From Mageeibacillus sp. UBA1255 (lineage in GTDB: Bacteria > Bacillota > Clostridia > UBA1212 > UBA1255), in contig DBVV01000072.1 of the NCBI GenBank assembly GCA_002308795.1, positions 44,191-72,861 on the forward strand: a DNA stretch of 28,671 nt. The letters are read 5' to 3'. Made by a program: the position numbers and the translations under genes. Below the pieces are notes generated by a model. The model was not told where the DNA came from. It made no database searches and saw only the letters and a program-made list of their open reading frames with translations. Position 1 is the first letter of the stretch; every line of letters begins with the position of its first letter. Of the stretch, positions 1-7,366 are shown in pieces.

Positions 1-24
1 AAGTGGCAAATGGCAAATGGCAAA
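1..24. repeat. Three tandem copies of a 7-bp unit
   Basis: The heptamer TGGCAAA occurs three times head to tail at positions 4-10, 11-17 and 18-24, followed by a degenerate fourth unit (TGACTAA). The window begins inside or next to the array, so its full length is unknown. The repeat lies just upstream of the acyl carrier protein gene. It may be a simple-sequence tract or the edge of a larger repeat; no function can be assigned. Confidence 0.8.
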
Positions 25-62
25 TGACTAATTAAGGTTTTATAGATTTAGGAGGTTTTACG

Positions 63-311
63 ATGAGTGACATGAGTGGAATTTTTGAGAGACTTAACGA
101 AGTATTTCAGGACGTGTTCGATGACGAGTCCATTAAAGTAAATCCCGGAACGACCGCGAAAGATATTGACGACTGGGACAGCCTTGAGCACATCAGGCTG
201 ATCGCCGCAGTCGAGCGCGAATTCGGAATGCGCTTCAAAATGGGCGAAGTTTCAACCATGAAAAACGTTGGAGAGATGGCAAATATCATTGCCGCCAGAG
301 CTACGAAATAA
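63..311 (+). CDS. Acyl carrier protein (discrete)
   Basis: This 82-residue acidic protein has the size and layout of a free-standing acyl or peptidyl carrier protein. The 4'-phosphopantetheine attachment site is the DSL motif in DDWDSLEHI, with Ser40 as the modified residue, followed by the usual helix II and a hydrophobic helix III. Carrier proteins of this kind hold acyl or aminoacyl thioesters in the cytoplasm for a partner enzyme. The start is fixed by AGGAGG at 50-55, seven bases before the ATG. No fatty-acid synthesis gene lies nearby. A partner such as an acyl-ligase or acyltransferase may lie to the left, outside the window, so this need not be the housekeeping AcpP. The family is certain; the pathway is not. 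Confidence 0.9.
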   Translation: MSDMSGIFERLNEVFQDVFDDESIKVNPGTTAKDIDDWDSLEHIRLIAAVEREFGMRFKMGEVSTMKNVGEMANIIAARATK

Positions 312-328
312 CATTTAAGTCATCGATC

Positions 329-366
329 GACCGCCTTCCGGAAGGAAAGCGGTCAATTGTTATAAC
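329..366 (+). terminator. Likely terminator after the acyl carrier protein gene
   Basis: The arms GACCGC (329-334) and GCGGTC (349-354) can pair around a 14-nt segment that contains its own small palindrome, CTTCCGGAAG. A mixed A/T run follows (AATTGTTATAAC). The U-run is poor, so termination may be partial, but the hairpin sits 17 bp past the stop codon and separates this gene from uxaC. Confidence 0.55.
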
Positions 367-408
367 ACGATCCGGATACGCTACAGAGTTATAGAGGGGG
401 AGAAGACA

Positions 409-1803
409 ATGCGAGAAGACTTTCTGCTTCATTCCGAGACTGCGCGTGAGCTTTACGGCGGCGTCAGGGAACTTCCTGTGTATGATTATCACTGCCACCT
501 TTCTCCAAAAGAGATATGGGAAGACAGGCCGTTTCCCGACGTGACCGATATGATGCTCGATCACGACCATTACAAGTGGAGGCTGATGCGCTCCGCCGGA
601 ATTCCCGAAGAACTGATCACCGGTCATAAGAGCAGCGTCGGGATTTTGAAACAGGACAGGTTCAAAGCGTACGCTTATGCGCTCGAGGGTGCGGCGGGCA
701 ATCCTCTTTACCACTGGACTCATATGGAGCTTCAGGAATTTTTCGGAATTGACGACGCTCTTACGGCGGACAATGCCGCTTCGGTCAGGGAGAGGGCTAA
801 TGACGTTTTGCGGGAAACGGAATTGTCCCCACGCGCCGTACTGAAAAAAGAACGCGTAAAACTCGTAGTCACCACCGACGATCCTGCGGACGACCTGGGT
901 TATCACAAACTCCTCTCCGGCAGCGGTTATAATGATTTTGCGATGACACCCGCTTTCAGGCCGGACCGCGTGCTCATGCTTAATAAGATAGGCACTCCGG
1001 GCGGTTTTAAAGGGTATATAGAGCACCTCGGGCAGGTATGCGGAGCGGAGATCTACAACCTCGACACGCTAAAAGAGGCGCTCGAAAGAAGGATCCAGGC
1101 ATTCTGTATGCTGGGCTGCCGCTTCGCCGACATCGGCATACCGTACTTCCCCCAAAAACCAAAAGAAAACGGAAGCGCAGAACGTGCATTCCTTTCTGCC
1201 TTAAGGGGAGAGATACCGGACGGCGAGGACTTCAACGCATATCTCTGGGATATGTTCCTTTTTATCGGCAAGCTCTGCCACGACAGGCGCGTGCTGCTTC
1301 AGCTGCATACTTCTGTCGCGAGAAACGTTAACTCGAGCCTTTTCAGAAAACTCGGGCCGGATTCGGGTATCGACTGTGTCTCGGATCCCGTTCCGGTACG
1401 CGCCGTAACAGATCTGCTCGATGCACTTGAATCATCAGGAGCGCTGCCCGAAATGATTCTGTATACGCTTGACCCCGGCTCGGCCGAACCGCTCGCGATC
1501 GCCGCAGGGTGCTTCAGAGGCGTAAGACTCGGCGCAGCATGGTGGTTCTGCGACCATCTCGCAGGCATCAGGGAAACGCTTGAGATCTACGCGCGCCAGG
1601 CTCAGCTTTCATCATTCTTCGGAATGCTCACTGATTCCAGAAGCTTCCTTTCGTACGTCCGCCACGATTATTTCAGACGGATCGCAGCGGATCTGATAGC
1701 GGAGTGGGTAGATAAAGGCGAGTATTCCGGCAACGCCTCCTCCGTTATGGAAAAGATATCGTGCAGAAACGCAATGGATTACTGCACGTCCCCGCGCCTT
1801 TAA
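409..1803 (+). CDS. uxaC: Uronate (glucuronate/galacturonate) isomerase
   Basis: This 464-residue protein is a member of the UxaC family (EC 5.3.1.12), which converts D-glucuronate to D-fructuronate and D-galacturonate to D-tagaturonate in the cytoplasm. This is the first step of hexuronate breakdown after pectin or glucuronide hydrolysis. The N-terminus carries the metal-site HxH (His28, His30 in YDYHCHLSPKEIWEDRPF), and family-typical segments include DHDHYKWRLMRSAGI, VVTTDDPADD and the C-terminal ARNVNSS and LGAAWWFCDH motifs. Length matches the family (about 465). A purine-rich site (AGGGGGAG) precedes the ATG. The usual partners uxaB/uxuB, uxaA/uxuA and the KDG kinase and aldolase are absent from the window, so uxaC stands alone here. 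No convincing promoter was found in the 97 bp upstream. Confidence 0.96.
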   Translation: MREDFLLHSETARELYGGVRELPVYDYHCHLSPKEIWEDRPFPDVTDMMLDHDHYKWRLMRSAGIPEELITGHKSSVGILKQDRFKAYAYALEGAAGNPLYHWTHMELQEFFGIDDALTADNAASVRERANDVLRETELSPRAVLKKERVKLVVTTDDPADDLGYHKLLSGSGYNDFAMTPAFRPDRVLMLNKIGTPGGFKGYIEHLGQVCGAEIYNLDTLKEALERRIQAFCMLGCRFADIGIPYFPQKPKENGSAERAFLSALRGEIPDGEDFNAYLWDMFLFIGKLCHDRRVLLQLHTSVARNVNSSLFRKLGPDSGIDCVSDPVPVRAVTDLLDALESSGALPEMILYTLDPGSAEPLAIAAGCFRGVRLGAAWWFCDHLAGIRETLEIYARQAQLSSFFGMLTDSRSFLSYVRHDYFRRIAADLIAEWVDKGEYSGNASSVMEKISCRNAMDYCTSPRL

Positions 1804-1867
1804 AAAGACCCGCAGATCGCTTTCTGATCCGAAACGATCAAATAAGCGCAGTAATAATAAAAATCTC

Positions 1868-1896
1868 TTGCATTTTTTAAAACGATGAAGTAAAAT
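1868..1896 (+). promoter_or_regulatory. Promoter for the zinc-ribbon membrane protein gene
   Basis: A -35 box TTGCAT (1868-1873) and a -10 box TAAAAT (1891-1896) are separated by exactly 17 bp. Transcription would begin near 1903, giving a leader of about 47 nt before the chosen ATG at 1950. This placement also argues against the upstream ATG at 1920, which lacks a ribosome binding site. Confidence 0.7.
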
Positions 1897-1949
1897 CTAA
1901 ATGTCTCAAAGGCAAATATATGCCGTTAAGGCTGAAAAGAGGTTATGAT

Positions 1950-2810
1950 ATGAAAATATGTCCAAAATGTCAGGCCGAGTGCGATGACGATGTAAAGTTC
2001 TGCCCAAAGTGCGGAGAGAGCCTTCCCGAAGTAGAAGCAGAAGCTCCGAAAGCAGAAGAACGTCCGGCTTTCTGCCCTCAGTGCGGTAAGCCTCTCGATC
2101 CCGACGCAACGTTCTGCGCAGGATGCGGAGCGAAGATCGGAGCAAAAGCAAAAGCAGCAGCTCCCGCGATCTTTGTTGACTTTGCGTCTACCGGAAAAGA
2201 TTTCTTTACGAAGGGACCCGCCGTTGCCGCTCAGAAAGCAGCACAGAGCAAGGGACTCGCATGGATTATTTACGCATGCCTGGCTGTCGTTGCGTTTATG
2301 TTCGCAGCCGCTACGAATATCCATCAGTTCTTCTTCTTCGGACTGAAGAGAGCATATGATGTTAGCGGAAAGCCCTTAAGAGATGCCGTTAAAACTATGT
2401 ACAGGTTCGGACTTGGAATTCTCTTCTCGTTCATCCTTGCCTCCATCGTTTTCGCAGCATTCGCTTTTGCGATCTATCTTGCTTCGAAACTCGTGCTTAA
2501 GAAGAACGTAAGTCTGATGAGCGTATTTAACCTTGTCGCCGTAGCTTCCATCCCCGTAACGATCGCATCGCTGCTCAACCTGCTGATCGGTCTTACCTGG
2601 GCTCCGCTGACAGTCATCCTCTACGGGACCGCGATCATCCTTTCACTGTACATGATGTTCACAGGAATCGATAAACTCGCTGATTTCGAAGGAAAAGGCG
2701 CAAACGTATTCTTCTTCGCCATCGGTATCGCCGCTATCACGATCAGCTTCTTCCTGATGCTCTTCCTTGGCATCAGCGCTCAGAACGCTTTCTTCAGAAC
2801 CGGAAACTGA
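1950..2810 (+). CDS. Double zinc-ribbon polytopic membrane protein
   Basis: The protein (286 residues) opens with two zinc ribbons: CxxC pairs C4/C7 with C18/C21, and C42/C45 with C56/C59. These are joined by an acidic Ala/Glu/Pro linker. After a further linker come about five hydrophobic segments from residue 95 or so to the C-terminus, resembling the Yip1/DUF-type integral membrane proteins often fused to zinc ribbons in Firmicutes. The ribbon part is probably cytoplasmic. An in-frame ATG at 1920 would add ten residues, but AAGAGG just upstream of 1950 and the CPKC motif directly after the start favour 1950. The gene has its own promoter and a strong terminator, so it is monocistronic. Its biological role is unknown. 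Confidence 0.85.
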   Translation: MKICPKCQAECDDDVKFCPKCGESLPEVEAEAPKAEERPAFCPQCGKPLDPDATFCAGCGAKIGAKAKAAAPAIFVDFASTGKDFFTKGPAVAAQKAAQSKGLAWIIYACLAVVAFMFAAATNIHQFFFFGLKRAYDVSGKPLRDAVKTMYRFGLGILFSFILASIVFAAFAFAIYLASKLVLKKNVSLMSVFNLVAVASIPVTIASLLNLLIGLTWAPLTVILYGTAIILSLYMMFTGIDKLADFEGKGANVFFFAIGIAAITISFFLMLFLGISAQNAFFRTGN

Positions 2811-2837
2811 TGATCAAATTACTGTGTTAAAGGCAGA

Positions 2838-2873
2838 GGCGGACGACCGGCATTCCGGCTGGCCGCCTTTTTT
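2838..2873 (+). terminator. Rho-independent terminator after the zinc-ribbon gene
   Basis: The arms GGCGG (2838-2842) with CCGCC (2863-2867), and CCGG with CCGG further in, form a G+C-rich hairpin with a CATT loop and two internal mismatches. Six T residues follow directly (2868-2873). It ends the zinc-ribbon transcript only 20 bp before the next start codon. Confidence 0.85.
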
Positions 2874-2893
2874 AAATTTTACGGAGTGTAAAA

Positions 2894-4843
2894 ATGAACG
2901 GCAGCAAAAAAAACGACGTATCAAGTCGTCAGGTCATTAAATATCCTTGCGCGGGCCCTATAAGCGAAGCGGAATCATTCATACTCGAAAATCAGCTCCT
3001 TCGCGGCGATCTGTGGCAGCGGTTCGTTTCGATGTTCAGGATAGGTCAGGACTCTGAAAACGGCGGCTGGCGAGGTGAATATTTCGGGAAAATGATGCGC
3101 GGAGGATGCTTCACGTATAAGTATACAAAAAACGAAAAACTGTATGAAACGTTGACGGCGGCGATCGAAGATATATTGACCGCATCACGCGAAGACGGGA
3201 CGATATCCAGCTATCTTCCCGGAAAAGAGTTTTTCGGATGGGACATATGGGCAAGAAAATACGTGCTTCTGGGCATGTATTACTATATGGAGATTTGCCG
3301 CGATCCTGAACTGAAAAAACGTGCCCTGAACAGCGCTTTAAGGCAGCTGAACGTGATCATAAGCAGGATCGGCCCCGAATCCGAAGGGAAGATACCGATA
3401 ACACGCACCTCTAATTTCTGGCAGGGGCTCAATTCTTCGTCGATACTCGAACCGGTCATGCTGTATTATGATCTCACCGGCGAGGAAAAGCTGCTGAAAT
3501 TTGCAAAATATATCGTCGACAACGGCGGTATCGAGGGCGGTAATATCTTCGAACTCGCGAGGGAGAACCGGATCGACCCGTACATGTATCCCGTGACCAA
3601 GGCGTACGAGATGATCTCCTGCATGGAAGGACTTCTCGAATATGCGCTTACCACGGGCGATGAATCGCTTAAACGCGCCGTAGTGGATTTTGCGCACCGT
3701 GTACTCGGATCGGACTATACCGTGATCGGTTCGGGCGGGACAACACACGAGTTATTTGACCACTCTTCATGGCGCCAGAGCAGCATGGGGGTGTGCGAGA
3801 TCGCCCAGGAAACGTGCGTGACCGTGACGATGATGAAATTCTTCTCGAGGTTGTTCAGGGAGACCGGTGACAACACCTTCGCCGATGCTCTCGAAAAGTC
3901 GTTCTACAACGCATATCTTGGCGCGCTCAATACGGAAAAGCAGGTCGAGCCGAAATTGTCCGAGCAGAGCAGCGGCCTTGTCCCGGAATTTCTCCCGTTC
4001 GACAGCTACAGTCCTCTTACCGCTGGGAGAAGAGGCAGAAAAATAGGCGGATTTATGGTGATGCCCGGCGGACGCTATTACGGGTGCTGCGCATGTATCG
4101 GCAGTCTGGGCGCCGCAGTAATGGGACTTAGTTCGGTAAGAGCAGACGGGAACGTGATTTTCATCAATCAGTACATTCCCGGAAGCGCAGAGGTTAAACT
4201 GAAAGACGGGTCAACGGTCGGATTCAGGATCGTTACGAACTACCCGTACGAACCGGAAGCCTCGATCGTGATCGACCGCGTTAGACCAGTAAACGGAGCC
4301 TCCGGAGCAGGAGCGAACGGATTCGGTATCCGCCTGAGGATACCTTCCTGGGCGCTATCGTACGAGATCGTATCGGGAGAAACTGCCGAAGGCAGCTTAA
4401 ACGAAGATCAAGACGGATTCGTAACATTCACTAAAAATTTCTCAGAAGGGGACAAGCTTACGATCCGCTTCAGGACTGAGATCCGCGTGATCAGACCGGT
4501 ACTGTTCGGAACGGAAAAAGTGGGTGACCAGATCATCCGTCAGGACCCGTTATCCGGCGAGCGCATATGTGTAACGTACGGACCGATAGTGCTTTCTCCT
4601 GAGATAAAAACGACAGAAGACGGTCTGGACGTTCCGGTCCCGGCAGCCTTTTTCACGGAAAAAGCGATCCAGGAAAAAGAAGTATCGGTATCGGCGGATC
4701 CTCCGGAAAGCGGTTCTACAGACAGCCGCATAACGGTTAAATTAAGAACTGACGACGGTGACGTACTTACGCTGAAAGATTACGCTTCGCGCGGTAAAAA
4801 CTGGAACGGGCCGTATTTCGGAGCATGGTTCAGGATCTCATAA
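2894..4843 (+). CDS. Glycoside hydrolase family 127 (beta-L-arabinofuranosidase family)
   Basis: This 649-residue protein belongs to GH127 (formerly DUF1680), whose characterised members release beta-L-arabinofuranose from arabino-oligosaccharides or glycoprotein glycans. The fold is an (alpha/alpha)6 barrel followed by beta-sandwich domains. In the Bifidobacterium enzyme HypBA1 the Zn site uses Glu338, Cys340, Cys417 and Cys418, with Cys417 as nucleophile. The same pattern is visible here: Glu306 and Cys308 in QETCVTV, and adjacent Cys398-Cys399 in YYGCCACIG. Length matches HypBA1 (658). There is no signal peptide, so the substrate would be met in the cytoplasm. GGAG precedes the ATG by seven bases. 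A terminator lies just upstream and no clear promoter was seen in the short gap. The exact sugar cannot be read from sequence, since GH127 members vary. Confidence 0.88.
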   Translation: MNGSKKNDVSSRQVIKYPCAGPISEAESFILENQLLRGDLWQRFVSMFRIGQDSENGGWRGEYFGKMMRGGCFTYKYTKNEKLYETLTAAIEDILTASREDGTISSYLPGKEFFGWDIWARKYVLLGMYYYMEICRDPELKKRALNSALRQLNVIISRIGPESEGKIPITRTSNFWQGLNSSSILEPVMLYYDLTGEEKLLKFAKYIVDNGGIEGGNIFELARENRIDPYMYPVTKAYEMISCMEGLLEYALTTGDESLKRAVVDFAHRVLGSDYTVIGSGGTTHELFDHSSWRQSSMGVCEIAQETCVTVTMMKFFSRLFRETGDNTFADALEKSFYNAYLGALNTEKQVEPKLSEQSSGLVPEFLPFDSYSPLTAGRRGRKIGGFMVMPGGRYYGCCACIGSLGAAVMGLSSVRADGNVIFINQYIPGSAEVKLKDGSTVGFRIVTNYPYEPEASIVIDRVRPVNGASGAGANGFGIRLRIPSWALSYEIVSGETAEGSLNEDQDGFVTFTKNFSEGDKLTIRFRTEIRVIRPVLFGTEKVGDQIIRQDPLSGERICVTYGPIVLSPEIKTTEDGLDVPVPAAFFTEKAIQEKEVSVSADPPESGSTDSRITVKLRTDDGDVLTLKDYASRGKNWNGPYFGAWFRIS

Positions 4844-4872
4844 CATACCCGCAAAGCACGAAAAAGCAGCGA

Positions 4873-4902
4873 TCCTTAAGTGAAATAGCGGCGGTCCTTA
4901 AG
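4873..4902. repeat. Direct repeat TCCTTAAG abutting a promoter
   Basis: TCCTTAAG occurs at 4873-4880 and again at 4895-4902, 22 bp apart (about two helical turns). The second copy ends four bases before the -35 box of the next promoter. Each copy contains the palindrome CTTAAG. The position is suited to an activator or repressor binding site, but no known regulator is recognised. Confidence 0.6.
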
Positions 4903-4906
4903 CGGG

Positions 4907-4935
4907 TTGATAATTCTGTTATAAAATGATAAAAT
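4907..4935 (+). promoter_or_regulatory. Promoter for the ADP-ribosylglycohydrolase-like gene
   Basis: TTGATA (4907-4912) and TAAAAT (4930-4935) are spaced by 17 bp. The start of transcription would fall near 4942, which makes the in-frame codon at 4942 an unlikely translation start and supports the ATG at 4999. Confidence 0.75.
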
Positions 4936-4998
4936 AAACCTTTGGAAGACACGGGAAGAGACCCGGATCCGCTCACCAAAACCGGGAGGATGAATCTG

Positions 4999-6960
4999 AT
5001 GGCATATAAGTGGAAAGATTACGTAGATAAGGTATACGGATGCTGGCTCGGAAAATGCATCTGCGGTACGATCGGCGCACCTTACGAAGGATATAAAGGC
5101 AGGATGGACGTTGACTTCACACCCGAACTGTTCGCCGAAATGCTCCCGAACGACGACCTTGACCTTCAGGTACTGTGGCTGGACGTCATAGAAAAGGTAG
5201 GGCCGGACTTCACGTCGCTTGACCTCGCAAAAGCATTTTACGAAAAATATCCCCCGTCTCCCGGAGAATACGCGACTTTTAAAAAGAACTACGAACTGGG
5301 GCTCAAACCTCCTTTTACCGGGAAGTTCAACAACACTTTCTACCATAACGGGATGGGCTGTCCGATCAGGTCCGAGATATGGGCGTGCCTGGCTCCCTGG
5401 AATCCCAAACTTGCGACACAGCTCGCGTCGAAAGACGGATGCCTTGACCACGACGATGAATCCATCGTTGCCGAACAGTTTCTGGCGGCCGTCGAATCGA
5501 TGGCGTTCAATGAAAAGCTGTCCATAAAGGGGCTCATAGTCAAATCGCTCGCGTTCATAAGCGAAAAATCTGAGTTTTACAAGCTGGTGGGGAAGGTCAT
5601 ACAGTGGTGCGACGATTACGGCGATATTGACGCCGTTTTCAGCCGCGTTATCCGCGATTACGGCCACTCCGACTGCACGAATATGTTCCAGAACATGTCG
5701 ATAGTTATTGCCGCCCTGCTTCTTGGAAAGGACGACCTGACGACGACCACGATGATAGCGCTTAACTGCGGGTTCGACACCGACTGCACGTGTGCGACCG
5801 TCGGAGCGCTGATGGGTATCAGGCTCGGCGGAGAGGCGATACTCCAGAAATATTCCATTCCGGACCAGATCTACAAACTGGGCGCGGAGATCGAAAGAAG
5901 GTCATATAACGTAAAAGATCTGGCAGACGACGTTGCCGCCGCTGCGACGATGTTCATTCCTCAGAACCCGAAATTCCCGATCCGTGAACTTCCGGAGGAT
6001 CTGCCGCGTACGGTCGCTCCTCCGGCGAAAAACCGTTTCCCCGTTAAGGTCGCATTTACTTACGCCGACGGTTCTCCTTCTGTCCATCCGGGCGAAACGA
6101 AGCAGGTGAAAGTGAAACTGATCCCGGCAGGAAAGCAACGCGAAAGCGGCATGGTGACGTTGACTCCGCCGGAAGGCTTCCAGGTAAAACCTGTCTCCCA
6201 GAATTTCAGATTCGGCATATTCAAACCGGAACTTGACTTCTTTATCACCGTTCCGAAAGATATTCCGGTACTTATGGAAAAGAATCTTCTGAAAGTAACC
6301 GTTAACTTAAAGAGCGGCGAATCTCACGACTTTTTCTTCGGGTTTATCGGAGACCAGATATGGAAGGTCTACGGACCGTTCTGGGAGAACGTCACGTACG
6401 TTAAACCGCCCAAGGCGAAAGAAAGCTACTACGCCGGACTTGGTCCTTCAGCTTCGGAAGACGAATCTCTTACAAAAATGCGCCAGTTCCACCTCAATAT
6501 GAAGGCGGATATCGATAAAGAATACCTGGAAGATCAGCTGCTCGGAAACGCGATCCTTCCGGAACAGTTGCTCCAGAAGCCGGAATATCAGGGCTTTACA
6601 GCGTATATCTCCAGTGATTGCTTCAGATTCGAGGATTTCATGACCAATACCATGCCTTGCGTCGTGTATATGGTGAAAGATCTGTTCGTACCTGAAGATA
6701 CGGAAGCATTCCTTCAGATAGGCCATTCCGACGCGTTCAAGCTGTGGATAGACTCAAATCTTATCGCCTACAGCGACGCTTCGGAGCACTGGACGCCTGA
6801 GAACATTCACCGCGGTCACATTATGTTAAAGCGCGGGACAAACAGAATAGTGCTGAAGCTCGCCCGCACTTCCGGGACAACAGATTTCAGCATGATCTTT
6901 ACAAAAGGCGGCCCCTGCACTTCGCACTTCACGAGTTTCGGGTGCTCGACCGGAGTCTGA
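4999..6960 (+). CDS. ADP-ribosylglycohydrolase-fold protein with C-terminal beta domains
   Basis: The product (653 residues) begins with an ADP-ribosylglycohydrolase (DraG/ARH-like) all-alpha domain over about 300 residues. Visible family signatures are the glycine-rich GCWLGKCICGTIGAPYEG near the N-terminus (with Thr where many members have Asp), the NDDLDLQ acidic pair, and FDTDCTCATVGALMG, the equivalent of the GGDTDT metal-binding motif. A beta-rich region follows (about 340-480), and the last 130 residues contain SDAFKLWIDSN and HRGHIMLKRGTNRIVLKL, which look like a PA14/galactose-binding-type jelly roll. Family members remove ADP-ribose from proteins or nucleic acids in a Mg-dependent manner, but the domain mix and sugar-gene neighbours suggest a glycoside substrate (inference). 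Start chosen by GGGAGGA, nine bases upstream; ATG 4990 is too close to it. There is no signal peptide. Confidence 0.85.
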   Translation: MAYKWKDYVDKVYGCWLGKCICGTIGAPYEGYKGRMDVDFTPELFAEMLPNDDLDLQVLWLDVIEKVGPDFTSLDLAKAFYEKYPPSPGEYATFKKNYELGLKPPFTGKFNNTFYHNGMGCPIRSEIWACLAPWNPKLATQLASKDGCLDHDDESIVAEQFLAAVESMAFNEKLSIKGLIVKSLAFISEKSEFYKLVGKVIQWCDDYGDIDAVFSRVIRDYGHSDCTNMFQNMSIVIAALLLGKDDLTTTTMIALNCGFDTDCTCATVGALMGIRLGGEAILQKYSIPDQIYKLGAEIERRSYNVKDLADDVAAAATMFIPQNPKFPIRELPEDLPRTVAPPAKNRFPVKVAFTYADGSPSVHPGETKQVKVKLIPAGKQRESGMVTLTPPEGFQVKPVSQNFRFGIFKPELDFFITVPKDIPVLMEKNLLKVTVNLKSGESHDFFFGFIGDQIWKVYGPFWENVTYVKPPKAKESYYAGLGPSASEDESLTKMRQFHLNMKADIDKEYLEDQLLGNAILPEQLLQKPEYQGFTAYISSDCFRFEDFMTNTMPCVVYMVKDLFVPEDTEAFLQIGHSDAFKLWIDSNLIAYSDASEHWTPENIHRGHIMLKRGTNRIVLKLARTSGTTDFSMIFTKGGPCTSHFTSFGCSTGV

Positions 6961-7054
6961 GCACAGAATGGCGCGGCGTGCGCCTGATACGGCAGCATAA
7001 TTAGTATGATTTTTAAAAACGCAAATAAGGTAAACGAGTAAGGAGGATATCAGT

Positions 7055-7282
7055 ATGGATATCAAAGCAAAGATCAACGAGATCGTTGATAAAGTGAAAA
7101 ATGACAAAAACATCGCGGCAGATTTCGCGAAAGACCCCGTTAAAACAGTCGAAGGACTGATCGGCGTTGACCTCCCGGACGATCAGGTTAAAATGATCAC
7201 GGATAAAGTCCAGGCTCAGATCGCCGGTAAAAACGACGGCATCGCCGGAGTCGTATCAAAAGTGAAGGGATTGTTCGGCTGA
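7055..7282 (+). CDS. Small protein of unknown function (75 aa)
   Basis: The product is a 75-residue, Lys/Asp-rich protein predicted to be mostly helical, with no cysteine, no signal peptide and no membrane segment. A central segment, FAKDPVKTVEGLIGVDLPDD, resembles in layout the helical precursor-type (Nif11/nitrile-hydratase-leader-like) small proteins of Clostridia: a helix, a 'xDP' turn, a second helix, then Gly-Val-Asp-Leu-Pro. That similarity is my impression only. The C-terminus is hydrophobic-glycine (VVSKVKGLFG). A near-ideal AGGAGG (7041-7046) lies eight bases before the ATG, so it is likely well translated. No modification enzyme or exporter gene lies beside it, which argues against a peptide natural product precursor. 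The function is not known. Confidence 0.8.
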   Translation: MDIKAKINEIVDKVKNDKNIAADFAKDPVKTVEGLIGVDLPDDQVKMITDKVQAQIAGKNDGIAGVVSKVKGLFG

Positions 7283-7366
7283 AATGGACGATCCTGACGG
7301 CGGCGCGCGAAAAACGAACCGCGAAAACTATATTTTAAGCTGTAAAAGCGGACGGAGGCGTGAGAG

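Noticed and set aside
301..1026. Open frame of 241 codons on the minus strand opposite uxaC
   Set aside because: uxaC is clearly real on the plus strand; the antisense translation has no recognisable motif.
4876..5667. Open frame of 263 codons on the minus strand opposite the ADP-ribosylglycohydrolase-like gene
   Set aside because: It overlaps the 5' part of a well-supported plus-strand gene and its promoter, and shows no family signature.
6970..6984. GGCGC/GCGCC hairpin after the ADP-ribosylglycohydrolase-like gene as a terminator
   Set aside because: The stem is only 5 bp with a 5-nt loop and no T-run follows.
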